From contig DJOD01000051.1 of the NCBI GenBank assembly GCA_002437115.1, forward strand, positions 586-18,256: DNA of 17,671 nucleotides, in the 5' to 3' direction. The translations under genes were made by a program, and so were the position numbers. The stretch comes from Prevotella sp. UBA6447 (GTDB lineage Bacteria > Bacteroidota > Bacteroidia > Bacteroidales > Bacteroidaceae). Below the pieces are notes generated by a model that had not been told where the DNA came from, did not search any database, and saw only the letters and a program-made list of their open reading frames with translations. This document shows, one piece after another, positions 13,209 to 17,671 of the stretch; position 1 is the first letter of the stretch, and every line of letters begins with the position of its first letter.

Positions 13209-16200
13209 ATGAAAAGGATGAATTTGTTTGCGGCGCATGGACGAGCGTTCCTATGCTGCTCTGCATTTGCTCTGTTTTTGCTTGTTTGCGGTATCGCCAG
13301 GGCGCAGACCGTGAGCATCAGCCCAGCGACGGGACATGTGGTGTCGGCGCTTAGTTATAATGAAGAAAGCCATATTCTAAATTATGGTGGGGCATGGATT
13401 CATAATCAACTTCCGCTCACGCTTCTTACTTCAGACGAAGCGACGTTGACAAATGCAGGCCTTGTAAAAGTTCATGCGAACAACGTGGGCGTAGAGAATG
13501 GTAAGCTTGGTTTGATATCTGGTCATGGTACTATTAAGAACCACATGACGTTGTCGTTGCCGAAAGGCTACCGTTTTACGGGCTACAAGATTGTGCTCAA
13601 TTATGAATCGTGGCATGCTGATGACGATGCTGTAGCCACAACATTCCGTGAGACACAACGTGATTTTTCCACAGACATCACGAAAGTTGATGTTGGCATG
13701 AATGCTAAGAAAGTTACACTGTCGCGCACTTCGCTTAATAGCGGCGATATGGGTAACATCCTTTATTTTCTTCAAGACCACAGCAAGGGTCATGCCACGG
13801 TTTCTGTAGAGTCCTTTGTCATCACCTTTGAGTGTACCGACCCGTTCAGCGAGGCGCTTCACCCAGCCGATGCCAACCTTTCGCAGGGCGTGTCGTGTGT
13901 GGCCTTGCCGTTCCATACGGAGCGTGCAGATCTTGGCTCTATCACGCAGGAAACGAAGAATGGTTACACCTCATATAAATATGACTATCAGAATGTGAAA
14001 GACCTGAAGGCCAACTTCCTCTTCTACGACGAGAAAGGCATTCAGGCTGGCTCGGCCGTGGCTGGTGCCAAGGGTGATGGCAGCATCTCGGCCATCGCCA
14101 CGGATGGCGAAAATTCCTATCTTGGCGTTAAGAACAACACTTACTGGCTGGAGGTGCCGACCGACGCGCTGGCCCAGGACGGCAATACGCTTCCAGTGGG
14201 TTACCGTATCGTGGGAGCGAGCGTGCGATACGGCAACCGCATGAAAGTTAACATCAAGAAAGGCAATGACATTTATATCACTGACGAGGAAGGGCGTTAC
14301 ATGAACACCAGCTTGCGGTTTACCACCACGAAGGTGCTGTGGCATTATGACGAGGACGGAAAGGTGTACGCTAAGGTTGGAAACAAGACGGTGTATCTGA
14401 AAGACAATTATGCTTGGTTAACCGACACCCACACCCTGTCAACAACCACAAAGTCCAATGAAGCTTCTCCCTTCGAAACAAATGGTGATAATCTCTATTA
14501 TGTATCGACTAATTTACATCAACACTATCAGATATCCTACGATTCAGAAGGTAAGGGCTGTTACAACAAAAATGGTGCCGATGTTTGGAAGTATTCTATT
14601 GTTACAGATGCGTCCTTCACCCTCAAGCTCTATGACAAGACGGGCGAATCGGTTGTGGACGAGGCTCATGTCAACGCCGACAACCCCTCCGGTGAGCTGT
14701 CGATAGACGGACTCAACAACGACGCGGTCAAGCTGCAGGTAGAAGGTCTGAAAAACGGTGAGTTGGCCTACCTGGCCGTGGAGGTGAAGCTGGAGGCTCT
14801 CAACCCCTACATCGACAAGATGGACATCTCCTGCACGCAGCCCTCGGGCGAGAAGAAGCTGAAGAACCAGTACCTGGCCGACGACTTCACCATCGGAACA
14901 GGTGGCAAGGTCAACTTTGCCGTGCCCACCAACTTCGGAACCACGGGGCTGCGCTTTACCTTCGAGGGATTACACAGTAAGAGTGCCGACGAGACCTACG
15001 AGGGTGGTACGCCGGGCAAAAAATCACGGTACCACTTCGTCAAGTCGGCCTATTACGACCTCATCGGAGAGAATCTCCAGGCTCACCGCAAGGAGGCAGC
15101 CAACTACGACTACAAGACGAAAGTGGCCGTCAGCGTGGCGGGCGACATGGCTTTCTATTGTAACAACGCCGATAAGTTTCATGCGGGCACAACGGGCGAC
15201 GGCACGTTCCATTATGAGGAGTACCGATACACCAACGCACAGTATGCCCGTCAGGGCGGGCAGTGGAAGGAGATGACCGTCAACAGTGGCGACGACTACG
15301 TGAAGCGTTACCTCATCGTCTGCGACGAGACGCGCTACAACATCGCGCCGACCACCACGCCGCGCCACGCCTATTATGCTTATTACTCCACCGACCTCAA
15401 GCTCTCCACCGTCGACTACCAACCGGTGCTGACCTATAAAAAGGTCTACAACGACGCGGTCATTCCGTCAGGACCTGACAACAACCATTACGTGGGTGTC
15501 TCCGTGTCGCTCACCGACACCGACGACAAGCCGCTGGCCGAGGGCGTGGGCTACGTCTATGCCAAGCAAATCGTGGAACAGATCAACATGGACATCCAGG
15601 CAAAGAAGAAAGAGAACGTGCCCGTCGATGCGAACCACATTCTTTATTTCGATGCCAGCAAGGTCAACTCGCTGCTCTACAGCGCCACGGACAAGACGTG
15701 GGGCAACCTCGACGACTTACAGGCGGTGCTGGGACAGAACGCCATGATCTTCTTGCCGAAAGGTGTCACCGCCAGCCTCGACAACGTGGCCTCGCGCTCA
15801 TCCTCGGGCGACGACTTTGTGGCTGAGAACAACATCGTGCTCACCGATCAACAGCCTTTCTTCTCGCCCTACGATATCCGTGTCAATGCGGCCAATGAGG
15901 TGAGTTACAAGCGCAGGGTCACGCACAACAACAACACGAAGAAGTGGGTGTCGCTCGTGCTGCCGTTCACCGTTGCTGTCAACGCGGAGACGGGCACTTA
16001 TGAGCAACCTTCTGACAAGTCCAAGTTCACGTTCTTCAGGATGAACCCGACCAACTCGTTCAGCGCGAGCAAGAATGGCAACTTGACGTTCAGTGAGATC
16101 AAAGCCCATTTCTCGCCCTTCACGGGTGCGAAGACTACGCAGCCCAATGAGGCTTACGTGGTGCGCGTCGATCAGGCGGAGGCGGGTAAGGATGAGTCTA

Positions 16201-16754
16201 CTCTCATGTTTGTGGTTCGCCAGAAAGGTGCCACCATCGTCAAGACCCCCGTCACGGTCGACAAGCCGCTCATCGAAGGGGAGTCGTCTACGGGCACGGT
16301 CAACGGCAAGCAGATGACGCTTGTCAACCAGGCCACTTATGCGGGGGCCAATGTACCCGTCACGGACGGCATCTTCTATTTCAACAATGACAAGTTTGTC
16401 TCCTCGCTCAATGTGGTCAATGATTACAAGACTATCAAGGTGCTGCCCTTCCGTTCCTACTATACGTGCGACGGACTGGCTAACAGCGTGCGTTTCATCT
16501 ATATTTCCACTGAGCCCAACAATGACCCGACAGGCATCGACGAGGTGACAGGCGAAGCGCCAAGCAGCGACTTCGACCTCTCCGCACAGGCGGGATGGTT
16601 GCAAGTCAAGGCTAACAAGGACATGCGAGTGAACATCCGCAACCTTAGCGGACAGACTGTCGACACGGCTTTCCTCCGGGCGGGCGAAACGCGCACCGTG
16701 GATCTGCCAAGGGGCATCTATGTGGTGAACGGTGTCAAGGTGGCTGTCAATTAA
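13209..16754 (+). CDS. Large secreted or surface protein with C-terminal sorting-type tail, function unknown
   Basis: 1181 residues. The open frame extends further upstream, but ATG 13209 gives a clean signal peptide (MKRMNLF, then the hydrophobic core FLCCSAFALFLLVCGIA, ending ARAQ), and the upstream extension overlaps the promoter box. The mature protein looks beta-rich and Asn/Asp/Thr/Tyr-rich, with no catalytic motif that I recognise. A WVSLVLPFTVAV segment about 240 residues from the end resembles a strand common in large Prevotella exported proteins. The last 75 or so residues form a separate domain with VNIRNLSGQTV and LPRGIYVVNGVKV, resembling T9SS-type C-terminal sorting domains. It would therefore be exported across the outer membrane and perhaps anchored there. 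GC content is lower near the N-terminus and around 14440-14620 than in the rest. It is followed after 48 bases by a small protein gene, probably in one transcript, and is divergent from the TPR/AraC regulator. Confidence 0.88.
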   Translation: MKRMNLFAAHGRAFLCCSAFALFLLVCGIARAQTVSISPATGHVVSALSYNEESHILNYGGAWIHNQLPLTLLTSDEATLTNAGLVKVHANNVGVENGKLGLISGHGTIKNHMTLSLPKGYRFTGYKIVLNYESWHADDDAVATTFRETQRDFSTDITKVDVGMNAKKVTLSRTSLNSGDMGNILYFLQDHSKGHATVSVESFVITFECTDPFSEALHPADANLSQGVSCVALPFHTERADLGSITQETKNGYTSYKYDYQNVKDLKANFLFYDEKGIQAGSAVAGAKGDGSISAIATDGENSYLGVKNNTYWLEVPTDALAQDGNTLPVGYRIVGASVRYGNRMKVNIKKGNDIYITDEEGRYMNTSLRFTTTKVLWHYDEDGKVYAKVGNKTVYLKDNYAWLTDTHTLSTTTKSNEASPFETNGDNLYYVSTNLHQHYQISYDSEGKGCYNKNGADVWKYSIVTDASFTLKLYDKTGESVVDEAHVNADNPSGELSIDGLNNDAVKLQVEGLKNGELAYLAVEVKLEALNPYIDKMDISCTQPSGEKKLKNQYLADDFTIGTGGKVNFAVPTNFGTTGLRFTFEGLHSKSADETYEGGTPGKKSRYHFVKSAYYDLIGENLQAHRKEAANYDYKTKVAVSVAGDMAFYCNNADKFHAGTTGDGTFHYEEYRYTNAQYARQGGQWKEMTVNSGDDYVKRYLIVCDETRYNIAPTTTPRHAYYAYYSTDLKLSTVDYQPVLTYKKVYNDAVIPSGPDNNHYVGVSVSLTDTDDKPLAEGVGYVYAKQIVEQINMDIQAKKKENVPVDANHILYFDASKVNSLLYSATDKTWGNLDDLQAVLGQNAMIFLPKGVTASLDNVASRSSSGDDFVAENNIVLTDQQPFFSPYDIRVNAANEVSYKRRVTHNNNTKKWVSLVLPFTVAVNAETGTYEQPSDKSKFTFFRMNPTNSFSASKNGNLTFSEIKAHFSPFTGAKTTQPNEAYVVRVDQAEAGKDESTLMFVVRQKGATIVKTPVTVDKPLIEGESSTGTVNGKQMTLVNQATYAGANVPVTDGIFYFNNDKFVSSLNVVNDYKTIKVLPFRSYYTCDGLANSVRFIYISTEPNNDPTGIDEVTGEAPSSDFDLSAQAGWLQVKANKDMRVNIRNLSGQTVDTAFLRAGETRTVDLPRGIYVVNGVKVAVN

Positions 16755-16802
16755 AACGCGCACCTGCAATATGCCGATTATAAACTTTTAATTAAGCACA
16801 CA

Positions 16803-17009
16803 ATGAAAATGAAGAAAACATATCAAAGCCCTGTCACCGAATTGGTGGCCATGCGAGCGCGCGTTTCGATACTTACGACTTCCCAGACCGATTGGGCAGA
16901 TGCCAAGCATAACGACCAGCCGTCTAACATCTGGAACGACGACGCGGATGCCGGCCAAGAGGATGACACCAATTGGGCAGGTTACCACAAGGATATGAAC
17001 CTGTGGTGA
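16803..17009 (+). CDS. Small acidic KxYxxP-type protein, function unknown
   Basis: 68 residues. It begins MKMKKTYQSPVTEL, a basic start with a K-x-Y-x-x-P motif, then VAMRARVSIL, and continues into an acidic, Trp-containing tail (DW, IWNDD, NW, ending MNLW). Short proteins with this KxYxxP start and a variable polar tail are frequent in Bacteroidales genomes, often near exported proteins; I know of no settled function. There is no classical signal peptide. It lies 48 bases after the large secreted protein with no terminator between them, so the two are likely co-transcribed. Possibilities are a peptide substrate with a leader-like N-terminus, a signalling peptide or a partner of the large protein; I cannot choose. 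Start ATG 16803 is followed by a second in-frame ATG two codons later. Confidence 0.65.
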   Translation: MKMKKTYQSPVTELVAMRARVSILTTSQTDWADAKHNDQPSNIWNDDADAGQEDDTNWAGYHKDMNLW

Positions 17010-17063
17010 GCGAGGGGAGGGCACGCTCTCCCTATAAGGAAAAATCTCTGTGAAGAGAATATG

Positions 17064-17126
17064 TTGAAGCAACTTACAATAACGATAACGGATTTTGTGA
17101 TAACTGCATTTCAATGATTGCTTCAA
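17064..17126. repeat. 9-bp inverted repeat TTGAAGCAA/TTGCTTCAA
   Basis: Perfect 9-bp arms at 17064-17072 and 17118-17126 with a 45-base loop, directly downstream of the small protein gene and directly upstream of two further hairpins. Just before it, GGGAGGG-cacg-CTCTCCC (about 17015-17032) gives another short stem. Confidence 0.45.
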
Positions 17127-17130
17127 TTTT

Positions 17131-17180
17131 GCATTTGCCCTGATTAACTCTTTTCGTGTAAAGCCTGGCAAATGCTTTTT
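17131..17180 (+). terminator. Candidate terminator, long-loop hairpin with T5
   Basis: GCATTTGCC (17131-17139) pairs with GGCAAATGC (17167-17175), followed at once by TTTTT. The loop of 27 bases is long for an intrinsic terminator, so it may be part of a larger folded RNA. It would end the transcript of the large protein and small protein genes. Confidence 0.5.
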
Positions 17181-17182
17181 GG

Positions 17183-17240
17183 CAGCCCTGTACAAGCCTT
17201 CTCCCCTAATTGGCTTCGCACAGGGCTGTTCTTTTGTTTG
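17183..17240 (+). terminator. Rho-independent terminator
   Basis: CAGCCCTGT (17183-17191) pairs perfectly with ACAGGGCTG (17220-17228), with an inner AGCC/GGCT stem and a T-rich tail TTCTTTTGTTT. It is the stronger of two successive hairpins after the small protein gene and would block read-through toward the downstream promoter. Confidence 0.7.
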
Positions 17241-17574
17241 ACATTCCACTACATAACCCGCCGACGACACGCAACGACAGCCAACTACCAATATCCAACC
17301 ATCTGGATACCAAAGCCTTAGGGAAAAGCACTTAACGCTAAAAAATAATAGATATTATTTATTGAAGATTGGTTCATCTGGTGATTGGGGTGACAAATGG
17401 TTGCCATGGTTGCAGTGCCACAGGGCTCACCCTCCTCGTTGCGTGAGCGGTTTATGTCCAATTTAGCAGTAGCTTCGCCGCTTCCTATAATATAAGGTAA
17501 TACCCGTAAAAATATGATAATATGTCAAATAAAGCGAAAACATTGCATAAATTCATCATTTTTTCTTGTGAATG
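17241..17574. other. Gene-free AT-rich spacer
   Basis: I see no plausible gene. It holds the short inverted repeats TATCCA/TGGATA (about 17291-17308) and AAATAATA-ga-TATTATTT (17343-17360). From about 17480 it becomes strongly AT-rich, as is usual upstream of a highly expressed promoter. Confidence 0.5.
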
Positions 17575-17606
17575 TTTGGTGGGAATCGGGAAAAGCTATA
17601 TCTTTG
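17575..17606 (+). promoter_or_regulatory. Complete Bacteroidota promoter reading off the right edge
   Basis: TTTG (17575-17578) and TATCTTTG (17599-17606) are separated by 20 bases, matching both halves of the Bacteroidota consensus (TTTG and TAnnTTTG) at the right spacing. An AT-rich stretch lies upstream. It is the best-formed promoter in the window. Transcription would start near 17610. Confidence 0.7.
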
Positions 17607-17609
17607 CAC

Positions 17610-17671
17610 TCGCTTTTCGGGAACACCGACACAACGGTTAACCCAAAGATGAAAGAGAGTTCTTTGAACAG
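17610..17671 (+). other. Probable leader of a ribosomal RNA operon (partial)
   Basis: The transcript from the preceding promoter contains AAAGAGAGTTCTTTGAACAG at the window end. From memory, AGTTCTTTGA shortly after a strong promoter is typical of pre-16S leaders in Bacteroidales. No 16S sequence is inside the window, so this rests on resemblance of the leader and the strength of the promoter. A highly expressed protein gene remains possible. Confidence 0.4.

Noticed and set aside
12806..13318. 170-codon minus-strand open frame over the divergent intergenic region
   Set aside because: It spans promoter boxes, the motif array and the start of the large protein gene; composition is not protein-like.
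15798..16769. 323-codon minus-strand open frame
   Set aside because: Antisense to the large secreted protein, with no domain and no promoter.
16788..17291. 167-codon minus-strand open frame
   Set aside because: It is antisense to the small protein and runs through the terminator hairpins; no protein family is recognisable.
1..17671. CRISPR arrays and tRNA genes
   Set aside because: No regularly spaced direct repeats and no cloverleaf with a TTCRA loop were seen on either strand by eye; a tRNAscan/CRISPR search would be more sensitive.

Overview
This window looks like a piece of a Bacteroidota chromosome, most likely Prevotella or a close relative (Bacteroidales). The evidence is a SusC/SusD outer-membrane uptake pair, repeated TAnnTTTG promoter -7 boxes, a 'GIYVVNG'-type C-terminal tail on a large secreted protein, a Bacteroidota-type IS4 transposase, and a small KxYxxP protein of a kind common in this phylum. 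Assignment below that level is inference.

Layout. Positions 1-719 (minus) hold an IS4-family transposase that lacks its N-terminal part and runs off the left edge; it abuts the relic C-terminus of a lost surface protein (724-837). A periplasmic rhodanese (1036-1425, minus) follows. A gene-free stretch (1426-2021) carries inverted repeats, a palindrome at a promoter and a long, hairpin-rich leader. That leader precedes a susC-susD operon (2022-6609), which ends in a strong terminator. A tartrate-resistant-acid-phosphatase-like secreted phosphatase (6927-7883) comes next, then rmuC (7929-9518, minus) and a GH109 glycosidase of the Gfo/Idh/MocA fold (9637-10890).

The right half looks like one surface locus. 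A membrane-bound TPR/AraC regulator (10898-12631, minus) is divergent from a 1181-residue secreted protein (13209-16754), which is followed by a 68-residue acidic small protein (16803-17009). The divergent intergenic region holds six exact copies of the 7-mer TGTTACA/TGTAACA. The regulator's leader holds a run of 14 G directly upstream of its ATG. I infer a phase-variable, regulator-controlled cell-surface system; this is the best candidate for something undescribed. Past it lie three successive 9-bp hairpins (two terminator-like), then a well-formed promoter whose transcript resembles the leader of a ribosomal RNA operon beyond the right edge.

Working together: SusC/D, the phosphatase and GH109 are all plausible parts of scavenging host or dietary glycoconjugates, but only susC and susD are clearly co-transcribed. 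No tRNA, CRISPR array or complete IS element was found inside the window.
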